A stretch of 64,000 bases of DNA, taken from assembly GCA_017477325.1 (NCBI GenBank), contig JAFUWV010000004.1:17494-81493 (forward strand). Direction: 5' to 3'. Shown piece by piece: positions 8,108 through 16,600 of this stretch. The position numbers and the translations under genes are program-made. The stretch comes from Paludibacteraceae bacterium. GTDB taxonomy: Bacteria > Bacteroidota > Bacteroidia > Bacteroidales > Paludibacteraceae. A model generated the notes under the pieces. It had not been told where the DNA came from and did not search any database. It saw only the letters and a program-made list of their open reading frames with translations. How positions within the stretch are numbered: the first letter of the stretch is position 1; the number at the start of each line of letters is the position of its first letter.

Positions 8108-9613
8108 ATGGCAAAATTTGACAAACTCACTTCACGAGCAGAAGACTACTCAAAGTGGTACAACGAACTGGTAGTAAAAGCAGACCTTGCAGAGCAATCA
8201 GCAGTGCGTGGTTGCATGGTAATAAAACCTTACGGATACGCAATATGGGAAAAGATACAGGCAGAACTCGACCGCCGTTTCAAAGAGACAGGTCACGTAA
8301 ATGCATATTTTCCGCTGCTGATACCCAAGTCGTTTCTTTCCCGAGAGGCTGAGCACGTTGAAGGCTTTGCCAAGGAGTGCGCTGTGGTTACCCATCACCG
8401 CCTCAAGAACGACCCTAACGGTAAGGGGGTGATAGTGGACCCGGACGCCAAACTGGAGGAAGAACTTATCATTCGTCCTACGTCGGAGACCATAATCTGG
8501 AGCACATACAAGAACTGGATATCCAGTTATCGCGACCTTCCGATACTCTGCAACCAGTGGGCAAACGTGATGCGCTGGGAGATGCGTACACGTCTGTTTC
8601 TGCGTACGGCAGAGTTTCTCTGGCAAGAGGGCCACACCGCCCATGCCACCAAAGAGGAGGCTATTGCGGAGGCAGAGAAGATGCTGGGCGTATATGCCGA
8701 GTTCGCCGAGAAAGTGATGGCAATACCTGTAGTGAAAGGTGTGAAGTCGCCCAACGAGCGTTTTGCCGGAGCACTGGACACATATTGCATAGAGGCGATG
8801 ATGCAGGACGGAAAGGCTCTGCAAGCCGGTACGAGCCACTTCCTCGGACAGAACTTTGCCAAGTCGTTTGACGTGCAGTTCCTGAGCAAAGAGAACAAGT
8901 ACGAGTACGTATGGGCTACGTCTTGGGGAGTATCGACCCGACTGATGGGTGCACTGATCATGACTCACAGCGACGACAACGGACTTGTGCTGCCCCCGCA
9001 CCTTGCACCTATCCAGGTGGTTATAGTGCCTATCTTCAAGAAAGAAGAAGACCTGAGCCGTCTGCTCGAAGTACTCAATCCGCTGGCAGACAACCTGAAA
9101 CAGAGAGGTATCCGCGTAAAACTGGACACAAGCGAGAAGCAGACTCCGGGCTTCAAGTTTGCCGACTACGAGCTGAAGGGTGTGCCTGTGCGTATTGCCA
9201 TGGGCGGACGCGACCTTGAGAACGGCACAATCGAAGTGGCACGCCGCGACACTCTGACCAAAGAGACGATAGCCTTTGAGGGCGTGGAGGATCATATAGC
9301 ACAACTGCTGGAAGAGATACAGCAGAACATCTACCAGAAGGCGCTTCAGTTCCGTCTGGAGAACACTCGCGAGGTAAACTCGTACGAGGAGTTCAAGGAA
9401 GAGATAAAGAAGGGCGGCTTCCTGCTTTGCCACTGGGACGGCACTCCTGAGACAGAGGAGAAGATAAAAGAGGAAACGAAAGCCACGATACGTTGTATCC
9501 CATCGCCTGACAACATACTGTTCAAAGGCAACAACACTATATTTGAGGAAGGTCGTTGCATGGTGACAGGCAAACCCTCGAAACAAAGGGTGATATTTGC
9601 GATAGCATACTAA
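8108..9613 (+). CDS. proS: Prolyl-tRNA synthetase (eukaryote/archaeon-type)
   Basis: Charges tRNA-Pro with proline; cytosolic class II synthetase. The 501-residue length and lack of the bacterial INS editing insertion identify the short archaeal/eukaryotic-like form found in Bacteroidetes. Seen: [16 protein letters not shown] near the N-terminus, motif 2 region RPTSETIIW and [20 protein letters not shown], the proline pocket [14 protein letters not shown], motif 3 [15 protein letters not shown], and the anticodon-binding domain from about residue 300. The C-terminus ([18 protein letters not shown]) ends in tyrosine, as is usual for this form. A tRNA-Pro gene lies 2.9 kb downstream, probably by chance. 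Confidence 0.97.
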   Translation: MAKFDKLTSRAEDYSKWYNELVVKADLAEQSAVRGCMVIKPYGYAIWEKIQAELDRRFKETGHVNAYFPLLIPKSFLSREAEHVEGFAKECAVVTHHRLKNDPNGKGVIVDPDAKLEEELIIRPTSETIIWSTYKNWISSYRDLPILCNQWANVMRWEMRTRLFLRTAEFLWQEGHTAHATKEEAIAEAEKMLGVYAEFAEKVMAIPVVKGVKSPNERFAGALDTYCIEAMMQDGKALQAGTSHFLGQNFAKSFDVQFLSKENKYEYVWATSWGVSTRLMGALIMTHSDDNGLVLPPHLAPIQVVIVPIFKKEEDLSRLLEVLNPLADNLKQRGIRVKLDTSEKQTPGFKFADYELKGVPVRIAMGGRDLENGTIEVARRDTLTKETIAFEGVEDHIAQLLEEIQQNIYQKALQFRLENTREVNSYEEFKEEIKKGGFLLCHWDGTPETEEKIKEETKATIRCIPSPDNILFKGNNTIFEEGRCMVTGKPSKQRVIFAIAY

Positions 9614-9673
9614 GAAACATACTTTAAACCTAAAACCTCAGACAGCCTCTCAGAGGCCTTAAACAGTTAATAC

Positions 9674-11998
9674 ATGAGCAAGAACCTCGTTATAGTAGAG
9701 TCTCCGCATAAGGCAAAGACGATAGAGCGTTTTCTGGGCAAGGACTATCGTGTGCTCGCCTCGCAAGGGCACATACGCGATATAGAAGGTGTAGGCAAAA
9801 ACAGCATGGGTATTGACTTTGAGCATAACTATGCTCCTCACTATGCCATAGACCCGAAGAAGAAGCGTCTGATAGAGCAACTAAAAGACGAAGCCTCGAA
9901 GGCTGATACGGTGTGGCTGGCATCCGATGCCGACCGCGAAGGAGAGGCCATAGCCTGGCACCTGAAGGAAGTGCTGGGACTGAAAGACGACAAGACGCAC
10001 CGTATAGCAGCACTTGAGATAACAAAAAACGCCATACTGGATGCACTGCAGCACCCCCGCAGCATAGACTACAACCTTGTCAATGCACAGCAGGCACGGC
10101 GCGTGCTCGACCGTATAGTGGGTTTTGAGTTGTCACCGGTGCTCTGGAAGAAGATTATTCCGGGTCTCTCTGCGGGACGCGTGCAGTCGGTTGCCGTCCG
10201 TCTGATAGTAGAGCGTGAACGTGAGATACAAGCCTTTCAGCCGGTTGCTTCTTACCGTCTGACGGCAGAGTTCACGGGAAAAGACGTGAATGGCGAAGAG
10301 GTAAGTCTGCGTACCGAGCTCAACCACCGTTTCTCCGCAAGGGAGGAAGCCGAGGCGTTTCTGAATCAGTGCCGCGACTTGCAGTTCAGTATCACCTCAA
10401 TCCAGCATAAACCCGTGAAGCGTCAGCCTGCGCCACCTTTTACCACCTCTTCGCTTCAGCAAGAAGCGGCACGCAAACTGCGTTTCCCGGTGTCGAAGAC
10501 TATGCGTCTTGCGCAGTCGCTATACGAAAACGGATTTATCACTTACATGCGTACCGACTCTGTCAACCTCTCCAGTCTGGCAATAGGAACTGCCAAGCAG
10601 GAGATTGTCTCGGAGTGGGGTGAGCAGTATCATAAGGCCCGCCAGTTTCACACCTCTACGAAAGGTGCGCAGGAGGCGCATGAGGCCATCCGTCCGTCGT
10701 ATATAGACCGTCGGACAGCAGGCAGCACTGATGACGAGCGCCGCCTGTACGACCTGATATGGAAACGCACAGTGGCTTCTCAGATGGCGGATGCCGAGAT
10801 AGAGCAGACACGCATAGAAGTAAGTGCAGAAGGCACTCCTTATATGTTTGTGGCTACAGGTGAAGTCATCACTTTCGACGGCTTCATGAAACTATACATA
10901 CAGGGGACAGACGACGAAACAGATGAGGCTCAGTCGCTTCTGCCGCAGATGAAGCAGAAAACATGTCTCGCTGCAAAAGAGGTGGTGGCACAGCAGTCGT
11001 TCACCAAGGCGCCGTTCCGCTACACCGAAGGTTCGCTTGTAAAGAAGATGGAGGAACTGGAGATAGGTCGTCCGTCAACCTATGCCACCATCATTGAGAC
11101 CATACAGCAGCGCGGCTACGTGGTGAAAGCGAGCAAGGCAGGCCAGAAACGCGAATATACGGTTATCACCCTAAAGAACAACAAGATAGCAGAAAAGCAA
11201 AAGACGGAGACCGTAGGTGCAGACTCGCAGAAACTGATGCCTACCGACCTCGGATTTGCAACCAACGACTTCCTTGTACAGCAGTTCCCGAGTATACTAT
11301 CATACGACTTCACTGCAAAGTCGGAGGCAGACTTCGACGAGATAGCAGAAGGCAAACTGGAGTGGGTGCGTATGGTGGATGACTTCTACAAACATTTCCA
11401 CCCCGACATAGTGAATGTAGAGAGCGGCAAGTTGTCGGGCCGGGTGCTCGGCACAGACCCCAAGACAGGGAGGCAAGTGATAGCCAAGATAGGCAAGAAA
11501 GGCCCATGCATACAGATAGGCACAGCCGACGACGAAGACAAGCCTCTGTTTGCTTCGCTGCAGAAGGACCAGTCGATTTACACAATCAGTCTGCAGGACG
11601 CACTCAGTCTTTTTGACACTCCGTATCCATATACGATAGGCGAGTTTGAGGGTGAGACGCTGATAGTTAACGACGGTATGTACGGTCCTTACATCAAGAA
11701 AGGCAAAGAGTACTTCTCGATACCCAAAGATGCAGACCCTCTAAACGTGAGTCTGGAGCAGGCAGAACAAATCATCCTCAGGAAGCGTCAGGCAGCACTG
11801 CCCATACACGAGTGGGGCGACATACAGGTGATAAACGGACGCTACGGACCATATATCAAGCAGGGGGACAACAACTACAAGATTCCGCGCGGCACCGATG
11901 CTGCAACTCTGACAGAAGAGCAATGCCGCCAGATTATAGCATCTGCGGATGCTGCTCCTGCAAAAAAAGCTGCCCATACAGCGAGAAAACGCAAATAG
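9674..11998 (+). CDS. topA: DNA topoisomerase I
   Basis: Relaxes negatively supercoiled DNA by single-strand passage, type IA. 774 residues. The N-terminal TOPRIM domain starts NLVIVESPHKAKTIERFLG and contains the metal-binding ASDADREGEAIAWHL; the active-site tyrosine lies in FITYMRTDSVNLS; GRPSTYATII is also typical. The C-terminus carries repeated GxYGPYIKxG modules (about residues 655-760) rather than the four-cysteine zinc ribbons of E. coli TopA, as expected in Bacteroidetes, and ends in a basic tail. It lies 60 nt after proS on the same strand with no promoter recognised between, so cotranscription is plausible. Confidence 0.97.
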   Translation: MSKNLVIVESPHKAKTIERFLGKDYRVLASQGHIRDIEGVGKNSMGIDFEHNYAPHYAIDPKKKRLIEQLKDEASKADTVWLASDADREGEAIAWHLKEVLGLKDDKTHRIAALEITKNAILDALQHPRSIDYNLVNAQQARRVLDRIVGFELSPVLWKKIIPGLSAGRVQSVAVRLIVEREREIQAFQPVASYRLTAEFTGKDVNGEEVSLRTELNHRFSAREEAEAFLNQCRDLQFSITSIQHKPVKRQPAPPFTTSSLQQEAARKLRFPVSKTMRLAQSLYENGFITYMRTDSVNLSSLAIGTAKQEIVSEWGEQYHKARQFHTSTKGAQEAHEAIRPSYIDRRTAGSTDDERRLYDLIWKRTVASQMADAEIEQTRIEVSAEGTPYMFVATGEVITFDGFMKLYIQGTDDETDEAQSLLPQMKQKTCLAAKEVVAQQSFTKAPFRYTEGSLVKKMEELEIGRPSTYATIIETIQQRGYVVKASKAGQKREYTVITLKNNKIAEKQKTETVGADSQKLMPTDLGFATNDFLVQQFPSILSYDFTAKSEADFDEIAEGKLEWVRMVDDFYKHFHPDIVNVESGKLSGRVLGTDPKTGRQVIAKIGKKGPCIQIGTADDEDKPLFASLQKDQSIYTISLQDALSLFDTPYPYTIGEFEGETLIVNDGMYGPYIKKGKEYFSIPKDADPLNVSLEQAEQIILRKRQAALPIHEWGDIQVINGRYGPYIKQGDNNYKIPRGTDAATLTEEQCRQIIASADAAPAKKAAHTARKRK

Positions 11999-12001
11999 AT
12001 T

Positions 12002-12031
12002 TTGTCAAGTCAAAAGAATATTGTAATTTTG
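12002..12031 (+). promoter_or_regulatory. Promoter of the 128-residue lipoprotein gene
   Basis: TTG at 12002-12004, a 19-nt spacer, TAATTTTG at 12024-12031. Predicted start is near 12037, about 42 nt before the ATG. Confidence 0.65.
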
Positions 12032-12078
12032 CACGCTCAAACAAGAAAACTACTCATAAACAATAAAAATCTACAGTT

Positions 12079-12465
12079 ATGAAGAAAACATTATTCATTC
12101 TTACTGCAATGCTTGCAGTGGTTTTTACAAGTTGCGAAGTAAAAACATCGGAAGTAACAGTTTCAGTTGTTGACACTGAAGGTAATCCAATGAATAACCG
12201 TGAAGTTCTATACACCGATATGGCTTCTCTTATTCTTGATGCCGCTCTGCCTTCACCTGAGTCTCTCGTTACCGGTATTCCTGAAGGTTGGGAGTATGCT
12301 ACTACCAATGCTCAGGGTATTGTAACTCTTAAGATTGATTTGGGAGTAAAAAAACTGACTTATTATTTTGAGGTATTTGACCACGGATCCAACAAGTGGG
12401 TTGAGAAAAAACTCGAACTCAAGAAAGGCGAGAATGCCGAAGTGGACTTTGTAGTTAACAAATAA
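12079..12465 (+). CDS. Small predicted lipoprotein of unknown function
   Basis: 128 residues with a type II signal peptide (MKKTLFILTAMLAVVFTSC; lipobox FTSC). The mature part looks like a single beta-sandwich: VTVSVVDTEGNPMNNREVLY, a NAQGIVTLKIDLG turn, and KLELKKGENAEVDF near the end. This layout resembles carboxypeptidase-regulatory-like or SusD-region beta-sandwich domains, but I cannot assign a family. It has its own promoter and is followed by a hairpin and tRNA-Pro. Envelope location is inferred from the lipobox. Confidence 0.82.
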   Translation: MKKTLFILTAMLAVVFTSCEVKTSEVTVSVVDTEGNPMNNREVLYTDMASLILDAALPSPESLVTGIPEGWEYATTNAQGIVTLKIDLGVKKLTYYFEVFDHGSNKWVEKKLELKKGENAEVDFVVNK

Positions 12466-12485
12466 TCCTTTATAATAATAAACCT

Positions 12486-12507
12486 TGTGGTGATGCCAAT
12501 CACCACA
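12486..12507 (+). terminator. Hairpin between lipoprotein gene and tRNA-Pro
   Basis: Arms TGTGGTGAT (12486-12494) and ATCACCACA (12499-12507) pair perfectly around a 4-nt loop. There is no downstream U-run, so it may be a weak terminator or a processing site ahead of the tRNA. Confidence 0.4.
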
Positions 12508-12509
12508 CT

Positions 12510-12582
12510 CGAGAAGTAGCGCAGTTGGTAGCGCACCACGTTCGGGACGTGGGGGTCGGGCGTTCGAGTCGCCTCTTCTCGA
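12510..12582 (+). tRNA. tRNA-Pro (anticodon CGG)
   Basis: A 73-nt cloverleaf: acceptor CGAGAAG pairs with CTTCTCG, D stem GCGC/GCGC, anticodon stem CCACG/CGTGG enclosing loop TTCGGGA (anticodon CGG at loop positions 3-5), T arm with loop TTCGAGT, discriminator A. CCA is not encoded. It reads CCG codons. A strong terminator follows within 10 nt. Confidence 0.95.
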
Positions 12583-12588
12583 CAAAAG

Positions 12589-12618
12589 AAAGGGAGTCTC
12601 ATAATCGGGACTCCCTTT
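12589..12618 (+). terminator. Terminator after tRNA-Pro
   Basis: Stem AAAGGGAGTC (12589-12598) / GACTCCCTTT (12609-12618) with a 10-nt loop, followed by CCTTTAT. It closes the lipoprotein/tRNA transcription unit. Confidence 0.85.
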
Positions 12619-12635
12619 CCTTTATCAGTCCTGCT

Positions 12636-12710
12636 ACTCGGCTTTCGCTATTACAGATAGAAAGCCAAGTATATGTTTGCACTCGGCTTTAACAGCGAAG
12701 AAAGTCGAGT
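12636..12710. repeat. Nested inverted repeat between tRNA-Pro and dgt
   Basis: Outer arms ACTCGGCTTTCGCT (12636-12649) and AGCGAAGAAAGTCGAGT (12694-12710) are imperfect inverses with a 2-nt bulge. Inner arms AAAGCC (12661-12666) and GGCTTT (12685-12690) are inverses. ACTCGGCTTT also occurs directly twice (12636 and 12681). The rest of the 12619-12855 gap holds nothing I recognise. Confidence 0.5.
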
Positions 12711-12855
12711 CTTGAACCTCTCCCTTGTCGGCTGTGACTATTTAAATGTGGAAAAACTAAATTTACTTTGCAGACTGTAAAAGTACAACATTTTTTACAT
12801 ATGCGCAATATCTTAATAAAAATACTATGCAGATGTATTATTTTCTGTAGTCAAG

Positions 12856-14166
12856 TCATACTTTCGGGAGTGCCATTCCGGTTATTTTCTGGTACAAATC
12901 AAGTGCATACACATCCGTCATGCCTGAAATATAGTCCAGCACAGCCAGTATCTTGCCATATTCGGTCTTAGCATATACGTCATACTGTTGCGGTATGCGC
13001 TGCAGGAGTCTTTTAGAGTACTCTTTTTCCGGTGTGAACACAGCCTGCATCAGCTCTTCCATCAGCATATAGATTATCTTGTAACCCGCAAGTTCCACGT
13101 CAAGGACCTCGCTGCTGCTGTATATCTTCTTCACCGAGATTTCAGTGCAATGTTTGTATGCATCTTTCAGTCTGTTATTGCTCATAGTGCCTATAAGCGA
13201 ACCGGTCAGCGTGCCATTCAGTATTGCTTCCTCGTTTCTGACAAACGTCTCAGCGCATGCATCTACCAGTTCGCCTATGACAGAAGAGCGCAAATACGCA
13301 ATCTGCTCGTTTGTATCGTCAACTCTTTGCATCGTCTCCAGTTTGTGCGCCTGATGCTGTTCGTCAAAAAAACTGAGCAGCAGACTTTTAGTCTCATCCG
13401 TAGTCAGTATTTTTAGTTTGTGGGCATCTTCTATGTCCATTATCTCATAGCAAATATCATCAGCCGCCTCCACGAGATACACCAGCGGGAAGCGTGTCTG
13501 CTGAGGTACCCCGAGCCGTGAGGAGATTCTCTCCCAGGCTGATGCATCGTCTGTGAAATACCCGAATTTCTTTTTCGGAGAATTTATGGCACTATACGGA
13601 TACTTCACAACAGAGGCAATAGTGGGGTAGGTAAGTACGAATCCGCCCTCCCGTCTGCCGTTGAATTTGTGTGTCAGTATTCTGAAAGCATTGGCATTAC
13701 CTTCAAACTTTATGCAGTCTGCCCACTCGTGTTCAGTCAGGCAGTCTTTGTATTCCAGGCCTTTGCCTTCGGAGAAATATGTCTGTATTGCCCTTTCGCC
13801 GGAGTGTCCGAATGGCGGATTACCCATATCATGCGCAAGGCAGGCAGCACTCACTATCTCGCCCATCGAGTCAAACATCTGATTCAGTTCCTCATTGGCA
13901 GCATACTTTTTTTTCAGCTCTCGTGCCACATTGTTGCCAAGCGACCTGCCTACGCAGCTCACCTCCAGAGAGTGCGTGAGTCTGTTGTGCACAAACACCG
14001 AACCCGGCAAAGGAAACACTTGGGTTTTGTTCTGCAGCCTGCGAAACGGTGCGGAGAAGATGAGTCTGTCAAAATCACGCTGAAACTCGTTGCGTACGTC
14101 GGGATGAGGTCTGTGCCAGTCTTCCTGGCCATACCTCAATGTAGTTATCAATTCCTGCCAATACAT
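12856..14166 (-). CDS. dgt: Deoxyguanosinetriphosphate triphosphohydrolase (dGTPase)
   Basis: Hydrolyses dGTP, or dNTPs more broadly, to deoxynucleoside and triphosphate; an HD-domain enzyme involved in dNTP pool control. 436 residues. Seen: the PDVRNEFQRDFDRLIFS N-terminus, FRRLQNKTQVFP, HNRLTHSLEVS (first metal His), LAHDMGNPPFGHSGE (the HD pair), and later YPYSAINSPKKKFGYF. The length is typical of the shorter dGTPase class. It diverges from nagB through interlocked promoters only 111 nt apart. Confidence 0.93.
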   Translation of the reverse strand: MYWQELITTLRYGQEDWHRPHPDVRNEFQRDFDRLIFSAPFRRLQNKTQVFPLPGSVFVHNRLTHSLEVSCVGRSLGNNVARELKKKYAANEELNQMFDSMGEIVSAACLAHDMGNPPFGHSGERAIQTYFSEGKGLEYKDCLTEHEWADCIKFEGNANAFRILTHKFNGRREGGFVLTYPTIASVVKYPYSAINSPKKKFGYFTDDASAWERISSRLGVPQQTRFPLVYLVEAADDICYEIMDIEDAHKLKILTTDETKSLLLSFFDEQHQAHKLETMQRVDDTNEQIAYLRSSVIGELVDACAETFVRNEEAILNGTLTGSLIGTMSNNRLKDAYKHCTEISVKKIYSSSEVLDVELAGYKIIYMLMEELMQAVFTPEKEYSKRLLQRIPQQYDVYAKTEYGKILAVLDYISGMTDVYALDLYQKITGMALPKV

Positions 14167-14185
14167 AATATATACGAAGTTTTGA

Positions 14186-14221
14186 TTTGCAAAGATACAA
14201 ATTATTTGCTACCTTTGCAAA
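14186..14221. promoter_or_regulatory. Interlocked divergent promoters of dgt (-) and nagB (+)
   Basis: Plus strand: TTTG 14186-14189, exactly 20 nt, TACCTTTG 14210-14217. Minus strand: TTTG 14221-14218, exactly 20 nt, TATCTTTG 14197-14190. The -33 box of each promoter abuts the -7 box of the other, so only one polymerase can bind at a time. Confidence 0.85.
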
Positions 14222-14277
14222 CTCAAAGAGTAAATCTGTTAATTATAAATTATAAACCAATTTAATCATATAGCACC

Positions 14278-15069
14278 ATGAGACTTATTATCGAACCAAA
14301 TTATGAGGCAGTCAGCAAATGGACAGCCGCTTACGTAGCACGTCGTATCAACGAAGCCCAACCCAAGGAAAGCAAACCTTTCGTACTCGGTTTGCCTACG
14401 GGAAGCACTCCGATAGGCACTTATAAAGAACTAATCCGCCTTTATGAGGCCGGGGAAGTAAGTTTCCGCAATGTAGTGACCTTCAACATGGACGAATATG
14501 TGGGACTGCCGGAAGATCACCCCGAGAGTTACCATACCTTCATGTGGGACAACCTGTTCTCTCACATTGATATCCGCAAAGAAAATATCAATATCCTCAA
14601 TGGCAATGCTCACGACCTTCAGGCAGAATGTGCGCGGTATGAGGAGAAAATACGCTATTATGGAGGTATCGACCTCTTCCTTACCGGAGTAGGGCAGGAT
14701 GGACACGTGGCTTTCAATGAACCCGGCTCATCTCTCACATCACGTACCCGCAAAAAGGAACTCAACTATGACACTATCATTGCCAATTCGCGTTTCTTCG
14801 GCGGAGATGTCAATCTCGTTCCCAAAACCGCACTCACCGTTGGCGTCGGCACCGTGATGGATGCCAAAGAGGTGCTCGTCATGATCAATGGTCACAATAA
14901 GGCCCGTGCATTGCAGCATGCCGTAGAGGGTTCGATTTCTCACATGTGGACCATCTCGGCTCTGCAGATGCATCAGCGTGCTATCATTGTTTGCGATGAG
15001 GCTGCCTGTGATGAACTGCGTGTAGGCACTTACAAATATTTCCTAGATATAGAGAAGGACAATATCTAA
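14278..15069 (+). CDS. nagB: Glucosamine-6-phosphate deaminase
   Basis: Converts glucosamine 6-phosphate to fructose 6-phosphate and ammonia, linking amino sugars to glycolysis. 263 residues, close to E. coli NagB (266). Seen: [34 protein letters not shown] with the catalytic Asp, [20 protein letters not shown] with the ring-opening His, and [17 protein letters not shown]. The start ATG lies about 55 nt after the predicted transcription start. No nagA or GlcNAc transporter is nearby. Confidence 0.97.
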   Translation: MRLIIEPNYEAVSKWTAAYVARRINEAQPKESKPFVLGLPTGSTPIGTYKELIRLYEAGEVSFRNVVTFNMDEYVGLPEDHPESYHTFMWDNLFSHIDIRKENINILNGNAHDLQAECARYEEKIRYYGGIDLFLTGVGQDGHVAFNEPGSSLTSRTRKKELNYDTIIANSRFFGGDVNLVPKTALTVGVGTVMDAKEVLVMINGHNKARALQHAVEGSISHMWTISALQMHQRAIIVCDEAACDELRVGTYKYFLDIEKDNI

Positions 15070-15120
15070 GTGTCTCAACAATAACTGCGATTGTCAAACT
15101 AAAGTATTTATTCTCTCGTT

Positions 15121-15906
15121 GTGTCTCTCGGCAAATGGATATTAGGTGGCCTCGGATTCGTGTTAGGAGGTCCTATAGGCGCTGTCATCGGGTTGGTGCT
15201 CGGAGGTCTGTTTGAAGGCGGAATAAAATCTCTGCCCACCGGCGGTTTTTTTGGCGATGATACACAGTCGGGTACTGACTATACTGCCGAAGGCAGACAA
15301 GGTCAGCGTCAGCGCCCCTCTCAAGGCGATATCCGCATCAGTATTCTTGTTCTTACCGCCTGCGTGATGAAAGCGGATGGTCATGTAAAGAAGCCTGAAT
15401 TGAATGTAGTAAAGCAGTTTCTCTTGAAAAACTACTCAGAGCAGGAAGCCAAAGAGGTGCTCAAGATGCTGCAAGGACTACTGCAACAGAACATTGACCA
15501 CATTAGGGTAGCGCAGCAGATTCGCGTTAATGTAAACTATTCAACCCGACTTGAGATATTGCATTTTCTGCTTGACCTTGCTCATGCCGATGGCGAGTAT
15601 TCCTCGCAGGAAGAGTATGTAATAGAACAGATTTCGAATGCTCTGGGTCTGAGCAATGCCGACTATCGTTCTTTGCTTGCCTTATATGGAAAGAAGCGTG
15701 ACCCCAACTGGGCATATCAGGCATTGGAAATAGACCCAGCAGCCACCAATGAAGAGGTCAAAAAGGCATACCGGCGTATGGCTATGAAGTATCATCCTGA
15801 CAAAGTGGCTTCTGCGGGCGATGATGTCAAGCAGCGTGCTACAGAGAAATTCCGTGCCATCAACGAAGCATACGAATATATAAAGACTCTGCGTGGAATC
15901 AACTGA
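15121..15906 (+). CDS. TerB-like / J-domain protein
   Basis: A 261-residue DjlA-like protein. The N-terminus has a glycine-rich hydrophobic stretch (about 5-35), probably a membrane anchor or hairpin. The middle (about 75-180) is a TerB-like helical domain beginning ISILVLTACVMKADGHV, and the C-terminus (about 195-261) is a J domain with MKYHPDKVAS containing the HPD motif that stimulates Hsp70 (DnaK). The start is GTG (GTGTCTCTCGGC), chosen because the glycine-rich anchor starts there. The gene is 29 nt upstream of rpe, probably in one transcript with rpe and comEC. Client unknown. Confidence 0.88.
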   Translation: MSLGKWILGGLGFVLGGPIGAVIGLVLGGLFEGGIKSLPTGGFFGDDTQSGTDYTAEGRQGQRQRPSQGDIRISILVLTACVMKADGHVKKPELNVVKQFLLKNYSEQEAKEVLKMLQGLLQQNIDHIRVAQQIRVNVNYSTRLEILHFLLDLAHADGEYSSQEEYVIEQISNALGLSNADYRSLLALYGKKRDPNWAYQALEIDPAATNEEVKKAYRRMAMKYHPDKVASAGDDVKQRATEKFRAINEAYEYIKTLRGIN

Positions 15907-15935
15907 CGATAGTTTTATAAAAATATCTCTATTTT

Positions 15936-16589
15936 ATGTCTCGCATCATTTCTCCATCCATGCTTTCGGCAGACTTCGGTCATCTGTCAGACGACATTCA
16001 GATGATTAACCGCAGCCAGGCTGAATGGCTTCATGTAGATGTCATGGACGGTGTGTTTGTGCCTAACATCTCTTTCGGATTTCCCATCATGGAGGTTTTG
16101 AAGAAGGAGTGCACCAAACCCCTTGATGTGCATCTGATGATAACTCACCCTGAGCGTTATGTCGAGCGTTTTGCTGATGCCGGTGCATGGAGTATAGGTT
16201 TTCACTCAGAGGCTGTTGATGACCCCCGTCCTATTCTCGACCTTATCCGTAAGAAAGGATGCCGCACCTGCCTCACCGTCAATCCGGATATATCTCTGGA
16301 CCGCCTGCTACCATATGTTGCAGAAGTAGATATGGTGCTCCTTATGTCGGTTTTTGCCGGTTATGGCGGACAACGCTTCATTCCGGAGACCTATGAGCGG
16401 CTACGTACGGTGCGTAATTTTATCGATGAAAACGGGCTCTCTACTCTCATAGAAATTGATGGTGGAGTCAACACGGGCAATGCCGAGCAACTCTGGCAGG
16501 CCGGTGCGGATGTCCTCGTGGCTGGTAGTGCTGTTTTCCACGCCGGTAATCCCGAGAAGGAGATTCTCCGCTTGAAAGGAGAGTTGTAA
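15936..16589 (+). CDS. rpe: Ribulose-phosphate 3-epimerase
   Basis: Interconverts ribulose 5-phosphate and xylulose 5-phosphate in the pentose phosphate pathway. 217 residues, full length. Seen: ISPSMLSADFGHL at the N-terminus, WLHVDVMDGVFVPNISFG with catalytic Asp, DVHLMITHPERYV, MSVFAGYGGQRFIPE (phosphate loop region) and EIDGGVNTGN with the second catalytic Asp. TIM-barrel, metal-dependent. It lies 11 nt upstream of comEC, consistent with an operon. Confidence 0.97.
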   Translation: MSRIISPSMLSADFGHLSDDIQMINRSQAEWLHVDVMDGVFVPNISFGFPIMEVLKKECTKPLDVHLMITHPERYVERFADAGAWSIGFHSEAVDDPRPILDLIRKKGCRTCLTVNPDISLDRLLPYVAEVDMVLLMSVFAGYGGQRFIPETYERLRTVRNFIDENGLSTLIEIDGGVNTGNAEQLWQAGADVLVAGSAVFHAGNPEKEILRLKGEL

Positions 16590-16600
16590 GAAATATCTAT

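Noticed and set aside
8198-9586. Long frame (462 codons) antisense to proS
   Set aside because: ProS has every family motif on the plus strand; the antisense frame has no recognisable domain and is a codon-bias shadow.
9648-9660. GCCTCtcaGAGGC hairpin between proS and topA as a terminator
   Set aside because: Only a 5-bp stem without a U-run; too weak to call.
12510-12582. tRNA genes as integration sites
   Set aside because: Neither tRNA-Pro nor tRNA-Met is followed by an integrase or a repeated 3' end within the window.
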